Source: Williamsia sp. 1135 (lineage in GTDB: Bacteria; Actinomycetota; Actinomycetes; Mycobacteriales; Mycobacteriaceae). Taken from it: a stretch of DNA of 64,000 nt. Below are positions 54,745 through 63,350 of this stretch, in pieces. Position numbers and translations under genes: made by a program. Below the pieces are notes generated by a model. That model saw only the letters and a list, made by a program, of their open reading frames with translations, made no database searches and was not told where the DNA came from. Location: positions 1 to 64,000 of the forward strand of contig NZ_MJEI01000097.1 in the NCBI RefSeq assembly GCF_002095395.1, given 5' to 3'. How positions within the stretch are numbered: the first letter of the stretch is position 1; each line of letters starts with the position of its first letter.

Positions 54745-56352
54745 CTACCGGAGTCGACGAGCAACGGCCTTCTCGGCCGCGTTGATGCAGGCGTACAGGG
54801 AGACGGAGAACACGGTGAGCACAACAAAACTCGACCACATCGTGGTGTAACGCGATTCCATGGCTGCCTGGATCATGAGATGGCCGATGCCGTCTCCGGT
54901 GGCGAGCCACTCCGCGCTCATCGCCCCGATCAAGGCGGCGGGTCCGGTGATCTTGAGACTGGTGAAGATCGCCGGGATCACGTAGTACCGGTGCACCTTC
55001 CAGCGCATGGTGAGAGGTGTTGCGTTGTAGGCCTCACCGAGCTGGATGATATCTTTCGGAACGCAGGGCGCGGCCTGCACCACGTTCACGAAGGTGGCGA
55101 AGAACGCCAAGATCGCCGCGACGATGACAGCGGTGACGTATCCGTTGGACACCAGGAGGCTGATCAGAGGGATGAGCGCGAGGAGTGGTATCGCACGGAA
55201 ACCGACAACGATCGGCGTGAGGGCAGCATCGACTCGCCAGAATGACATGACGACCAACGAGAGTGCCAGCGCCACCACGGTTCCCACGGCCAGACCGGCA
55301 AATGCCTTGGCAGACGTCGACGCGAGATATCCCAGGATCTCCGTGCGGTTCGCGGCAGAGGCCTCGCTGCCGAACAGATAGGTCCACACATCTGCGGGCG
55401 TCTTGGCGAAGTACGAGTTGAGGCCGAATATGCGAATTGCGCCGTACCAGAACCCGACCACCACCACGAAAGCGACGACGGCGGACGCTGCCGCACCCAG
55501 TACACCGGCGTGGTCGGAGTTCCGATCGACTCGATATTCCTGGGATTGATCGGTCAACCATGGTGCGGCGACCCGCCGCGCTCGACCGATGAGCGCGAAG
55601 AACAGCCCCGACATCAGGGCACACACGATGGAGATCGCCCACACACGTTCGACCGCCAGAGCCTCCTGCGCAGCGATCAGTGCGCCGCCCAGTCCCTGGC
55701 CCATGATGAGGAACTCACTCATCAACGCCCCGAGAACCGCTGCGGGCGCGGAGAGCATCAGGCCGGACAGCAACGAGGGAATCGCATAGCGCAGCCGGAT
55801 CTTGCACAGCTCACTGAGGGCACCGCCTCCGAACGCGCGGTTCATCTCCAGAGACTGGGGGCTCGCCTGCCGCAGTCCGGCGACAAAGCTCATGACCGTC
55901 AGGAAGAAGACGAAGATGGCAGCCATGACCACACCGGGTGTATTGCCGGTCGCGACGATCATCAGAATCGGTGCCAGGGCGATGGTGGGCAGACTGTCTG
56001 CGATGATCGCGGTCCGGACCACAACACTCTCGATGAGACGTGACAACACCGCGGCCAGTCCCACGGTGATCGCAAGTCCGGCTCCCCATGCGAACCCGGT
56101 CGCGGCCGTCGCTGCCGTTTGCGGGAGGTTCGCGACAATGACGTCGCGAGAGTCGATGAAGGAGTTGAGGATTGACAACGGCGAGGGCAGGACACGCCGT
56201 TCTTCGAGCCCGGCCAAGGCCACCGCCGTCCAGATCACCAGCAGAATCGCGATCCCTGTAAGCGACCAGCAGACCTGAGGATTCAGCCTCGGCCGGCCAC
56301 GATCGGTGCGGATCTGCGCAAGAGGGACCGGGCTTTGAAGAGTCTGCGTCAT
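54745..56352 (-). CDS. Fused double ABC permease (SsuC/TauC-like x2)
   Basis: A 535-residue protein with two complete permease domains in tandem, residues ~1-265 and ~275-535, each with six or so helices and an EAA-type loop ([37 protein letters not shown]). Most relatives encode one domain that homodimerises, so this is a covalent heterodimer. The ATG at 56352 overlaps the ATPase stop (ATGA) once the ATPase frame is repaired. With the ATPase and binding protein it forms a full importer. Confidence 0.9.
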   Translation of the reverse strand: MTQTLQSPVPLAQIRTDRGRPRLNPQVCWSLTGIAILLVIWTAVALAGLEERRVLPSPLSILNSFIDSRDVIVANLPQTAATAATGFAWGAGLAITVGLAAVLSRLIESVVVRTAIIADSLPTIALAPILMIVATGNTPGVVMAAIFVFFLTVMSFVAGLRQASPQSLEMNRAFGGGALSELCKIRLRYAIPSLLSGLMLSAPAAVLGALMSEFLIMGQGLGGALIAAQEALAVERVWAISIVCALMSGLFFALIGRARRVAAPWLTDQSQEYRVDRNSDHAGVLGAAASAVVAFVVVVGFWYGAIRIFGLNSYFAKTPADVWTYLFGSEASAANRTEILGYLASTSAKAFAGLAVGTVVALALSLVVMSFWRVDAALTPIVVGFRAIPLLALIPLISLLVSNGYVTAVIVAAILAFFATFVNVVQAAPCVPKDIIQLGEAYNATPLTMRWKVHRYYVIPAIFTSLKITGPAALIGAMSAEWLATGDGIGHLMIQAAMESRYTTMWSSFVVLTVFSVSLYACINAAEKAVARRLR

Positions 56353-57148
56353 GCTGCGCTCTCGGTGTGGGTCTGCAGCGCGAAGAGCCTGCGCGACAGC
56401 GCGTCACACACGTCGTGGAAAGCGCTGGTGAGCATGAGATCAGGGTGCGCGGTCGCGCGAAAGGCACCGGCACGATGTCGACGATGCGGCCGGGCCGCGG
56501 GCTCATCACCACCACCTGGTCGCTGAGGAACACGGCTTCGGTGATCGAATGCGTGACCAGCACGGTGGTGGTCTGCGTAGACATCCAGATTCGCTGCAGT
56601 TCGATGTTGAGTCGTTGCCGGGTGAATTCGTCGAGGGCCCCGAACGGTTCGTCCAGGAGGAGAAGTTCGGGATCTGCGCTCAGCGCGCGGGCAATGGCGA
56701 CACGCTGACGCATGCCACCCGAAAGTGCGGCCGGCCGGGACTTCTCGAACCCCTCGAGCCCGACCAGTGCTATCAGGTCGGCAATGGCGCTCTTGGAGAG
56801 TGGTCGACGTTGAATCTCCGAAGGAAAGCGGATGTTGTCGACAACGGATCGCCATGGGAGCAGTGCCGGCTCCTGGAACGCGATACCGAGGCGGCCGTGC
56901 TTGCGCACACTCCGAGGATGTTCACCGTCGATCGAGACCGATCCTTCGGTCAGGTCTTCCAGGTCGCCGAGAATACGTAGGAGTGTCGACTTGCCACACC
57001 CGCTGGGCCCGATCAGGGAACTGAATGACCCGCGTGCCGCGGTGAAACCGACCCGGTCGAGCGCCAGCATCTCTTCCTTGCGATTCCGGTAGATCTTGCT
57101 CGCGTCAGTCACCGCGATTCCTGCGCCCGCCGCTGCTTCGTGCCTCAA
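56349..57148 (-). CDS. ABC transporter ATP-binding protein (SsuB/TauB-like), C-terminal frameshift
   Basis: An ATPase of about 266 residues: Walker [10 protein letters not shown] at 47-55, [15 protein letters not shown], Walker [15 protein letters not shown]-loop [13 protein letters not shown]. In the literal sequence the frame runs on to 55811 with a nonsense tail overlapping the permease gene. Adding one G/C at 56443-56445 (GGG to GGGG) restores [18 protein letters not shown] and places the stop at 56349, giving the usual ATGA overlap with the permease. It is the first gene of the importer operon, divergent from the TetR gene at 57330. Confidence 0.85.
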
Positions 57149-57230
57149 CTGACCTGCCCTCCGAATGCTGCTCGCGGACGCCGGTGTGGCGTCCGTCCTG
57201 ATCGATCTTCTCCAGCTGCGCGGGACTTTA

Positions 57231-57243
57231 CAACAGCCTGTTG
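57231..57243. promoter_or_regulatory. Palindrome CAACAGCCTGTTG
   Basis: Perfect six-base arms around one C, in the 181-base region between the divergent ABC operon and TetR gene, with a further CTGTT at 57248. A probable operator for the TetR at 57330. Confidence 0.6.
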
Positions 57244-57329
57244 GAAACTGTTACGCGTCGTTCATTCGAGTTCACAGACCTGAAACATGCTCGGCAGGCA
57301 GCCCTTCGGGAGTCTGACACTATTGAGAC

Positions 57330-58025
57330 ATGGCAACGGCACGAAGAAGCCCGGGCACCCGCAAAATTGGTCGCCCCGCACAAGTCGATCGAGCCGTCAT
57401 CCTCCGTGCGGCAGGACAACTCGGCTTCGACAGCCTCACCATGACCTCACTGGGCAAGCATCTCGGGGTCAGCCATTCCACCCTGTACGGGCACTTCGCC
57501 AGTCGCGACGAGATCGTCCTCGCATCCATCGAAGACATCTTCGGCGGCGTGCAATGGCCCCGGTTCGACGGTGACTGGAGACCGTTTCTGCGTGCGACCA
57601 TCCTGCAGTTCTGGGATGTCCTGAACGATCATCGCGGTTTGGCGTTCGAACTCGACTCGACGCGCATATCGCTTCCACGCGGATATGCAGAATTCGTGGG
57701 GAACCTCCGGGGAGGTCTACTGGACGCCGAGTTCTTGCCCCTGGACGCGATACTGACCGCAGAGATCTGCGCGGAGCAGGCACTTGCGTTCCACAAGTTC
57801 ACAAGGGACGCACAGGGCCGCTCACTGACCGTCGGCGAATACCGCGCCAATTTGAAGGACAAACCTCTCGATAGCCTGCGGGGCATCGACGACCGCGGCC
57901 GACAGGGCATTGCCGAAATGGTCCAGATCGACCCCCGAGAGTGGTTCAGCCTCAAGCTCGACGTGGTCCTGGACGGCATCGAGTCACTCCGGCAGCGCCA
58001 CAGCGGACCATCGTCCGACACCTGA
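57330..58025 (+). CDS. TetR-family regulator
   Basis: A 231-residue TetR regulator: GRPAQVDRAVILRAAGQLGF, then TSLGKHLGVSHSTLYGHFAS as helix-turn-helix at about 39-58, and a TetR_C-like domain. The RKIGRPAQVDR start is typical of TetR proteins near aromatic or drug genes. Divergent from the ABC importer/hydroxylase operon, which it likely represses through the CAACAG palindrome. Confidence 0.87.
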   Translation: MATARRSPGTRKIGRPAQVDRAVILRAAGQLGFDSLTMTSLGKHLGVSHSTLYGHFASRDEIVLASIEDIFGGVQWPRFDGDWRPFLRATILQFWDVLNDHRGLAFELDSTRISLPRGYAEFVGNLRGGLLDAEFLPLDAILTAEICAEQALAFHKFTRDAQGRSLTVGEYRANLKDKPLDSLRGIDDRGRQGIAEMVQIDPREWFSLKLDVVLDGIESLRQRHSGPSSDT

Positions 58026-58034
58026 GGTCGCGTC

Positions 58035-58060
58035 CGAAGGGATTGCTCGAAGGGATTGCC
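58035..58060. repeat. 13-bp direct repeat
   Basis: CGAAGGGATTGC(T/C) occurs twice head to tail, 12 of 13 bases identical, just after the TetR stop. In the rest of this 234-base gap lie CTGGACATGTG at 58111 (a half copy of the 18-bp motif) and TAGCGT near 58135, a possible -10. Confidence 0.6.
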
Positions 58061-58148
58061 TGACAGACACGCGGGCGGCACCGAAGTGATCAGACCACCG
58101 GACGTCTTCGCTGGACATGTGACGGGTGTTACCCTAGCGTGAACGTAC

Positions 58149-58166
58149 GTCCAGACACATGTCCAG
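58149..58166. promoter_or_regulatory. Operator-like site GTCCAGACACATGTCCAG
   Basis: Identical to the site at 20802-20819 except G to A in the centre. It lies 94 bases upstream of the mycofactocin-type SDR start, with a half copy at 58111-58121. It links this gene to the CYP51/aldA locus regulator or its paralogue. Confidence 0.7.
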
Positions 58167-58259
58167 TTGCGAGAGACCATGCCCGACAGAAGCATCGAAA
58201 CTATCTGTCGAACCCGAAGGGGTCCGGTCCACGCGCTCGACCGAACAAGGAGAATCGCC

Positions 58260-59078
58260 GTGGGCAAGCTCGACGGGAAAGTCGCATTCATAACCGGCGC
58301 GGCGCGCGGTCAAGGCCGCAGTCATGCCATCAGGCTTGCCCAAGAGGGCGCGGACATCATTGCCGTCGACCTCTGCGCCGACATCGCCACCGTGCCGTAC
58401 CCGCTCGGTACCGCTGAAGAACTCGCCGAGACCGTGAAGCAGGTCGAGGCCTTGGACCGCCGGATCATCGCCACGAAGGCCGACGTCCGCGACCTGGCCG
58501 CCATGCGCAGGGCGGTCAAAGAAGGCGAAGCGCAGCTCGGCAAGATCGACATCGTTCTCGCGAACGCCGGCATCTCGGTGTTCGGCGAGGACGGCTCCGA
58601 CATCGAGACACCCTGGAACGACGTCATCGGCGTCAACCTCACCGGCGTGTACAACACCGTCATGGCCGCCGTCCCCAGTCTCATCAAAGCCGGCGCCGGA
58701 TCGATCGTGCTCACGAGTTCGTCGCAAGGCCTCAAAGGCACCGGTGGTGTCGGAGCGCCGGGCAACACCGGATATGTCGCCGCCAAACATGCACTCGTCG
58801 GGCTCATGCGGACCTGGGCGAACTGGCTGGGACCGCACAACATCCGGGTGAACACGATTCACCCGACCGGCGTGAACACCCCGATGATCCGCAACAAGTT
58901 GATGGAAGAGATCTTCGAGGCGTTCCCCGAGGCCATCGAGGCCACGCGCAATCTGATTCCCGTTCCCTGGGTCGAGCCGGAAGACATCTCGAACGCGATC
59001 GCCTTCCTCGTCAGCGACGAGGGACGGTACATCACCGGCGTGGCGCTGCCCGTCGATGCGGGATTCGCGGCACGCTGA
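58260..59078 (+). CDS. Mycofactocin-coupled SDR family oxidoreductase
   Basis: A 272-residue SDR of the mycofactocin-associated subfamily (TIGR03971): TGAARGQGRSHAIRLAQEGAD, the insertion YPLGTAEELAETVKQVEALDRR after the second strand, and YVAAKHALVGLMR with the catalytic Tyr/Lys. These enzymes hold NAD(H) non-exchangeably and pass electrons to the redox peptide mycofactocin while oxidising alcohols. The GTG at 58260 follows AAGGAG at good spacing. Preceded by an 18-bp operator-like site; stop is one base from the convergent phosphotransferase stop. Confidence 0.92.
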   Translation: MGKLDGKVAFITGAARGQGRSHAIRLAQEGADIIAVDLCADIATVPYPLGTAEELAETVKQVEALDRRIIATKADVRDLAAMRRAVKEGEAQLGKIDIVLANAGISVFGEDGSDIETPWNDVIGVNLTGVYNTVMAAVPSLIKAGAGSIVLTSSSQGLKGTGGVGAPGNTGYVAAKHALVGLMRTWANWLGPHNIRVNTIHPTGVNTPMIRNKLMEEIFEAFPEAIEATRNLIPVPWVEPEDISNAIAFLVSDEGRYITGVALPVDAGFAAR

Positions 59079-59079
59079 C

Positions 59080-60135
59080 TCACCCGGCCTGGGCGGGGCC
59101 TGCCAACTCGATGGTGCCGAGATCGCGGATGGCGGCACATGATCGGGCGACCATGGCAGCGAACATCTTGTCACCACGTTCGGTTCGTGTGCCGTACGCG
59201 CAACCGAACACCGACACGAGCGGACCCTGGATCATCGCGAACCGGTAGTCCTCCCAGCAGTTCTCGAAGGTGTAGTCGTGGGCACCGTGCGACTGCAGGG
59301 CACGGTGATAGTCCGCGACCAGGTCCCGTTCGTTCTCACGACGCTCGGCGGGCGAGAGACTCGTGCCGATGAAGTACGCCAGGTCGCGAGCCGGGAGCGC
59401 CAGGCTCAACGTCTGCCAGTCGATCGCGGTCACTCCCGGTCCACCGTTCGGCGGGAAGAGCAGATTGTCGAGACGATAGTCGCCATGGACGAGGCCGAAC
59501 CTCCCGGAGCGCGCGAGCGCCCAGTTCTCCGCCACGTCAACACATTTCCACAAAGTCTCCCGGTCCTCGGCGGCGATCAGATCACCGAGGCCGTCGATGA
59601 AGATCTCCGTGGCGGGACCGTACATCTCGGCGAGGAGTTTGGCGTCTTCGGGTCCGTTCACGGCCAGGCCGTCGATCTCGAGTAGCGAGGGGTCGCACCA
59701 ACGCGGTCCGTGGAGGCCCGCCAGGTTCTGCACCGCGTCCCGGGCCTGCGCCACCGTGCATCCGGCGAGCTGATCACCCTGTTCCGCCGGGCTCATGTCC
59801 TGCAGGAGCAGGGTGAAATCCGCTCCGCTATCGGAGATGTCGGCGTAGTAGCACTCCGGGACCCTGATCGCGACGGTGGCCGCGATCTCGCTGTAGAACC
59901 TGACCTCTGACCGATACACGCCGGAGAGCATCTCGCGCGTTGCGGGATCGACGGCGGGCAGTTTCGCCAGCATGCGGGCCGGCTCGTTCACCCCGGTGAG
60001 GTCCAACCGGAAGCAGGTGCCGATCTGACCTGTTCCGATTTGTTCGACGGTGACGGTCTCCACATCCTTACCCAGGGTGTCAGAGAGCCATTCGGCGGTG
60101 AGCTCGGCGACCGAAGAGACCACGGGTGCGGTCAT
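59080..60135 (-). CDS. Aminoglycoside-phosphotransferase-like kinase family protein
   Basis: A 351-residue APH/CHK-like protein: LVHGDYRLDNLLF catalytic loop (D and N in place), AIDWQ metal-binding Asp, and an N-terminal lobe with MLAKLP Lys. In Mycobacteriales such proteins sit in lipid and steroid gene sets and are related to the kinase domain of ACAD10/11, which phosphorylates 4-hydroxyacyl-CoAs; a resistance role is unlikely here. ATGA overlap with the F420 enzyme upstream. Confidence 0.87.
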   Translation of the reverse strand: MTAPVVSSVAELTAEWLSDTLGKDVETVTVEQIGTGQIGTCFRLDLTGVNEPARMLAKLPAVDPATREMLSGVYRSEVRFYSEIAATVAIRVPECYYADISDSGADFTLLLQDMSPAEQGDQLAGCTVAQARDAVQNLAGLHGPRWCDPSLLEIDGLAVNGPEDAKLLAEMYGPATEIFIDGLGDLIAAEDRETLWKCVDVAENWALARSGRFGLVHGDYRLDNLLFPPNGGPGVTAIDWQTLSLALPARDLAYFIGTSLSPAERRENERDLVADYHRALQSHGAHDYTFENCWEDYRFAMIQGPLVSVFGCAYGTRTERGDKMFAAMVARSCAAIRDLGTIELAGPAQAG

Positions 60136-61229
60136 GATGCCGTCCTTCCGGGATTGGCGGGCAGATGGTCCAAGCGACCGGACGGCCGCACAGTACGCCA
60201 GGCATCGAGGACCGGCGCGAGTTCCGTCGGGGTGGCGCCGTGCAGGATCACTCCGTCAGCGCCGCAGTCGAATTGGTCGGCGACACGTTTAGCGCACTGC
60301 GCCGCCGACCCGGTCGCCGACGCGGCGAGCCAGTGGTCCGGCAGCAGCCCTGCCACCCGGGTGAGATCGTCGACCGTACCGATCGCGTCGAAGGCGCCGG
60401 GGAAGTTCTTGACGAACTCGTCGTTTCGGAACCGCTCGAGATCTGCGGTGTCCCAGCCGTTCACCTGCACCAGCACGTGCCCGTACCCCTGCAGGTACGT
60501 GGCCATCCGGCCGACCAGCTTTCGCAGTCTCAGCTCTTCGGATATCGAATCCTCGACTGTGGCGAGCACGGACCAGATGCGTACGTCCCCGGGGTCGCGG
60601 CCCGACTCCTCCGCGGCCCAGCGAATCGTCTGCACCGACCGCGACAGCGTCTCATCACTGAAAAACGTATGCAGTACAACACCATCGGCGATCCGGCCGG
60701 CAAGTTTCAGGGTCTTCTCACCGATCGCGACCATCATGATCGGGATGTCCTCGTCGAACGACGGGTCCTGCATCAGGAACGGGTACTCACCTGCCGGGCC
60801 ATCGTGCCCGACGACACTGCCGCCGGACCAGAGAGTGCGGTAGATACCGACGGCATCCTCGATCTGCGCCGAGGTGACCCGCGGCAGACCCATCACATCG
60901 AAGAGCATGTCGAATCCACGGCCGAGGCCGAGGGCATATCGCCCGCCGGTCAGGCGATGCAGCGTGGTGCCCATCGTCGCGGTGACCAATGGGTGGCGGG
61001 TGTTGTGATTGGTTGCTGCCGAGGCGATCCCGATTCGCTCGGTCACCGCCCCGACGGCGCCGGCCAGAACACCCGCATCCTTGGTGTTGAACCGCTCCGA
61101 CAAGAAAATGGACCCGATGCCCAACTGCTCGGCCAACCGGGCCTCGTCCACCAGGTCGCGAGGGCTGTTCGAATGTCCCGCCAATCCGTAACAACCGAGT
61201 TCCGGCAATGGTGAGAGGTCCGCTGTCAT
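60132..61229 (-). CDS. F420-dependent LLM oxidoreductase (TIGR03857-like)
   Basis: A 365-residue luciferase-like enzyme: GCYGLAGHSNSPRDLVDEARLAEQLGIGSIFLSERF, TNHNTRHPLVTATMGTTLHRLTGGRYALGLGRGFD. The pattern resembles the MSMEG_2249 (TIGR03857) group predicted to use coenzyme F420. Start ATG 61229. Downstream overlap with the phosphotransferase; upstream a 95-base gap filled by a 21-bp repeat array separates it from a second LLM gene. Confidence 0.87.
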   Translation of the reverse strand: MTADLSPLPELGCYGLAGHSNSPRDLVDEARLAEQLGIGSIFLSERFNTKDAGVLAGAVGAVTERIGIASAATNHNTRHPLVTATMGTTLHRLTGGRYALGLGRGFDMLFDVMGLPRVTSAQIEDAVGIYRTLWSGGSVVGHDGPAGEYPFLMQDPSFDEDIPIMMVAIGEKTLKLAGRIADGVVLHTFFSDETLSRSVQTIRWAAEESGRDPGDVRIWSVLATVEDSISEELRLRKLVGRMATYLQGYGHVLVQVNGWDTADLERFRNDEFVKNFPGAFDAIGTVDDLTRVAGLLPDHWLAASATGSAAQCAKRVADQFDCGADGVILHGATPTELAPVLDAWRTVRPSGRLDHLPANPGRTAS

Positions 61230-61267
61230 GTCGCATCCTTCATCGCGCGTCGACCCCCAACAGTTAT

Positions 61268-61322
61268 CGGCACGCTCGGCGGCATTATGGGCACGGTCGG
61301 TGGTTTATCGGCACGGTCGGGG
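61268..61322. repeat. 21-bp repeat array 3 (3 units)
   Basis: Cores GCACGCTCGG, GCACGGTCGG, GCACGGTCGG start at 61270, 61291 and 61311, so the periods are 21 and 20. The core is the same as in arrays 1 and 2, the flanks differ (TTATC/TTATG). As with array 2 it begins within a few bases of a stop codon (61325). Confidence 0.78.
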
Positions 61323-61324
61323 AA

Positions 61325-62185
61325 TCACACCGTCGCCGGACTCAGACCCAATTTGCCCGCGAGTTTCGTCAGGTAGGCACCTGCACGTTCCTCGCTGTCG
61401 TCGGGGACGCCGTACAGCACCGTGGTGACTCCGAGTTCACGCCACTGGTCCAGCTTTTCCTGCACGGGCTTGAAGTCGAGGACCACTATCTGAGGTTCAC
61501 CCTCGCGTCCCGCATCAGCCCAGATCTGCTTGAGCAGCACCACCGATTGCTCGATGTCCTGCTCACCCGGCGTGGTGATCCAGCCGGCCGCACTGCGGGC
61601 GATCCACTTGAAGTTCTTCTCGTTGCCCGCGGCGCCGACCAGGACCGGCGGACCTGGCTGCTGCACGGTCTTGGGCCACACCCAACTCGGCCCGAAGTTC
61701 ACGAACTCGCCTGCGTACTCGGCTTCTTCCTGTGACCACAGCGCGGTCATGGCCTCGATGTATTCGCGGAGCATCGTGCGACGGCGCTTCGGGGGCACGT
61801 GATGATCCGACAGTTCGTCGAGGTTCCAGCCGAAGCCGACGCCAAGCGTGACGCGTCCTCCCGAGAGGTGGTCGAGCGTGGCGATGACCTTCGCGAGGGT
61901 GATCGGATCCGACTGCACCGGCAATGCGACTGCGGTCCCCAGCCTGATCCGAGACGTCACCGCCGCTGCGCCGCTGAGCGACACCCAGGGATCGAGCGTG
62001 CGCATGTAGCGATCGTCGGGCAGCGACGAGTCGCCGGTCTGCGGGTGCGCCGCGTCCCGCTTGGTCGGGATGTGACTGTGCTCGGGTACGAAATAGGCGT
62101 CGAATCCGGCCTGCTCGATCAACGGGGCCAGGATCGAGGGCGCCAGTCCGCGATCACTCGTGAATTGGACGATTCCGTAGTCCAT
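61325..62185 (-). CDS. F420-dependent LLM oxidoreductase (TIGR03619-like)
   Basis: A 286-residue luciferase-like enzyme: FDAYFVPEHSHIPTKRDA, LDPWVSLSGAAAVTSRIRLGTAVALPVQSDPITLAKVIATLDHLSGGRVTLGVGFGWN. Matches the TIGR03619 pattern of F420-dependent oxidoreductases. ATG 62185 follows GGAG. It heads the LLM-LLM-phosphotransferase run. A KstR-like box and a degenerate 18-bp site lie upstream; a related F420-type enzyme (Rv3520c) belongs to the KstR regulon in M. tuberculosis. Confidence 0.87.
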   Translation of the reverse strand: MDYGIVQFTSDRGLAPSILAPLIEQAGFDAYFVPEHSHIPTKRDAAHPQTGDSSLPDDRYMRTLDPWVSLSGAAAVTSRIRLGTAVALPVQSDPITLAKVIATLDHLSGGRVTLGVGFGWNLDELSDHHVPPKRRRTMLREYIEAMTALWSQEEAEYAGEFVNFGPSWVWPKTVQQPGPPVLVGAAGNEKNFKWIARSAAGWITTPGEQDIEQSVVLLKQIWADAGREGEPQIVVLDFKPVQEKLDQWRELGVTTVLYGVPDDSEERAGAYLTKLAGKLGLSPATV

Positions 62186-62227
62186 CGTGTCTCCTGCTCT
62201 TCCAACCGGCCCGATACGGACCGGTGA

Positions 62228-62267
62228 CTGGACACCAGTCTAGGTCGAAGAACAGTAACACGTTCTA
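62228..62267. promoter_or_regulatory. Degenerate 18-bp site and KstR-like box
   Basis: CTGGACACCAGTCTAGGT (62228-62245) agrees with the complement of the 18-bp motif at 13 of 18 bases and itself contains GACTGG-ACA-CCAGTC (62226-62240). AGTAACACGTTCTA (62254-62267) keeps all fixed KstR positions except the first T and overlaps the stop codon of the upstream gene. Confidence 0.45.
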
Positions 62268-63347
62268 GATTGCGCGGATTTTCCTGCCGGTGAACAATTC
62301 CGCCTGCGGATCGGCGTCCCGGAAGATGCCGTTGCCCGGGGTCGTCCGGCTCAATGCGTCGACCGCGAGCACGACGGCCGCCGATGTCCAGCAACTCTTC
62401 TCGACGGGCCAGCGCTTCCCGTCGGCGAAGACGAGTCCGGTCCAGTACGAGCCGTCCGGGTCGCGCAGATGCTGCATGTCGCCGAGCAACTCGAGGGCAT
62501 CCGCGGTGTCGCCGAGTGCGTCGAGAGCCAGCACCAACTCGCACGTCTCGGCGCCGGTGACCCACGGCCGGTGGTCGACGCAGCGGATACCGAGGTCGGT
62601 CACGACGAAATCGTCCCACCGCTGGGCGATGAGCTCTTGCCCCGCCCGGCCACGGATCGCGCCGCCCAACACCGGGTAGTACCAGTCCATCGAATACTCG
62701 GACTTCGGCTCGAACAGGTGTGGACGGCTACGCAGAGCGTCGCCGAGCAAACTCAACGAGAGCCGCCACTGCTCACACGGCTGATCGAGCTCCGCCGCGA
62801 TCGCGACCGCGCATCCGAGCGCCTGATGAATACTCGAATTACCCGTCACCAGCGCGGAGTGATATATCCCCGGGAACGATCCCGACGCCTGGTCCGGCAT
62901 CGGATAGGTTGCGCCCCAGTAGATCTGTCCTCCTGGCGCCTGCATGGCAACCACCAGGTCGATGGCCGAACACACCGTCGGCCACATCTTCTCCAGAAAC
63001 CGCACGTCCGAGGTGATCAGGTAGTGATGCCACACCCCGACCGCGATGTAGGCACAGAAGTTGCTGTCGGTGTTGGGATCGACGATGTCGCCGACCACCA
63101 TGCGGATCGGCCACGACCCGTCCTCCCGCTGTTCGCGCCGCGACCACTCGTATGCGGCCTCGGCCTCGGCGATCAGACCCGTGGCACTGAGCGCCATTGC
63201 GGACTCGATGTGATCCCACGGGTCGGTCTGTCCACCGGGGAACCAGGGCATGGCACCGGAGGGTTCCTGCATCGCCGCGATCGCACGGCCGGTGGCCAGC
63301 GTCTCGTCTGCGGTGATCAGATCATCGAGCTCGGGGATCGCCGCCAT
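62265..63347 (-). CDS. Terpene-cyclase/prenyltransferase-like (alpha/alpha barrel) protein
   Basis: A 360-residue all-helical protein usually annotated prenyltransferase. Repeats of the QxxDGSW kind are visible (REQREDGSWPIRM; DPDGSYWTGLVF), with WDHIESAMALSATGL and CWTSAAVVLAVDAL, matching the (alpha/alpha)6 barrel of squalene-cyclase/prenyltransferase beta units or glycosyl hydrolase-like barrels. The DxDD motif of class II cyclases is not seen, so cyclisation is doubtful. It follows the methyltransferase gene by three bases, a pairing I associate with cell-envelope glycolipid loci. Confidence 0.72.
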   Translation of the reverse strand: MAAIPELDDLITADETLATGRAIAAMQEPSGAMPWFPGGQTDPWDHIESAMALSATGLIAEAEAAYEWSRREQREDGSWPIRMVVGDIVDPNTDSNFCAYIAVGVWHHYLITSDVRFLEKMWPTVCSAIDLVVAMQAPGGQIYWGATYPMPDQASGSFPGIYHSALVTGNSSIHQALGCAVAIAAELDQPCEQWRLSLSLLGDALRSRPHLFEPKSEYSMDWYYPVLGGAIRGRAGQELIAQRWDDFVVTDLGIRCVDHRPWVTGAETCELVLALDALGDTADALELLGDMQHLRDPDGSYWTGLVFADGKRWPVEKSCWTSAAVVLAVDALSRTTPGNGIFRDADPQAELFTGRKIRAI

Positions 63348-63350
63348 TGC

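Noticed and set aside
59080-60135. Aminoglycoside resistance gene
   Set aside because: Context is lipid catabolism and the sequence resembles ACAD10/11-type kinase domains more than known resistance enzymes.
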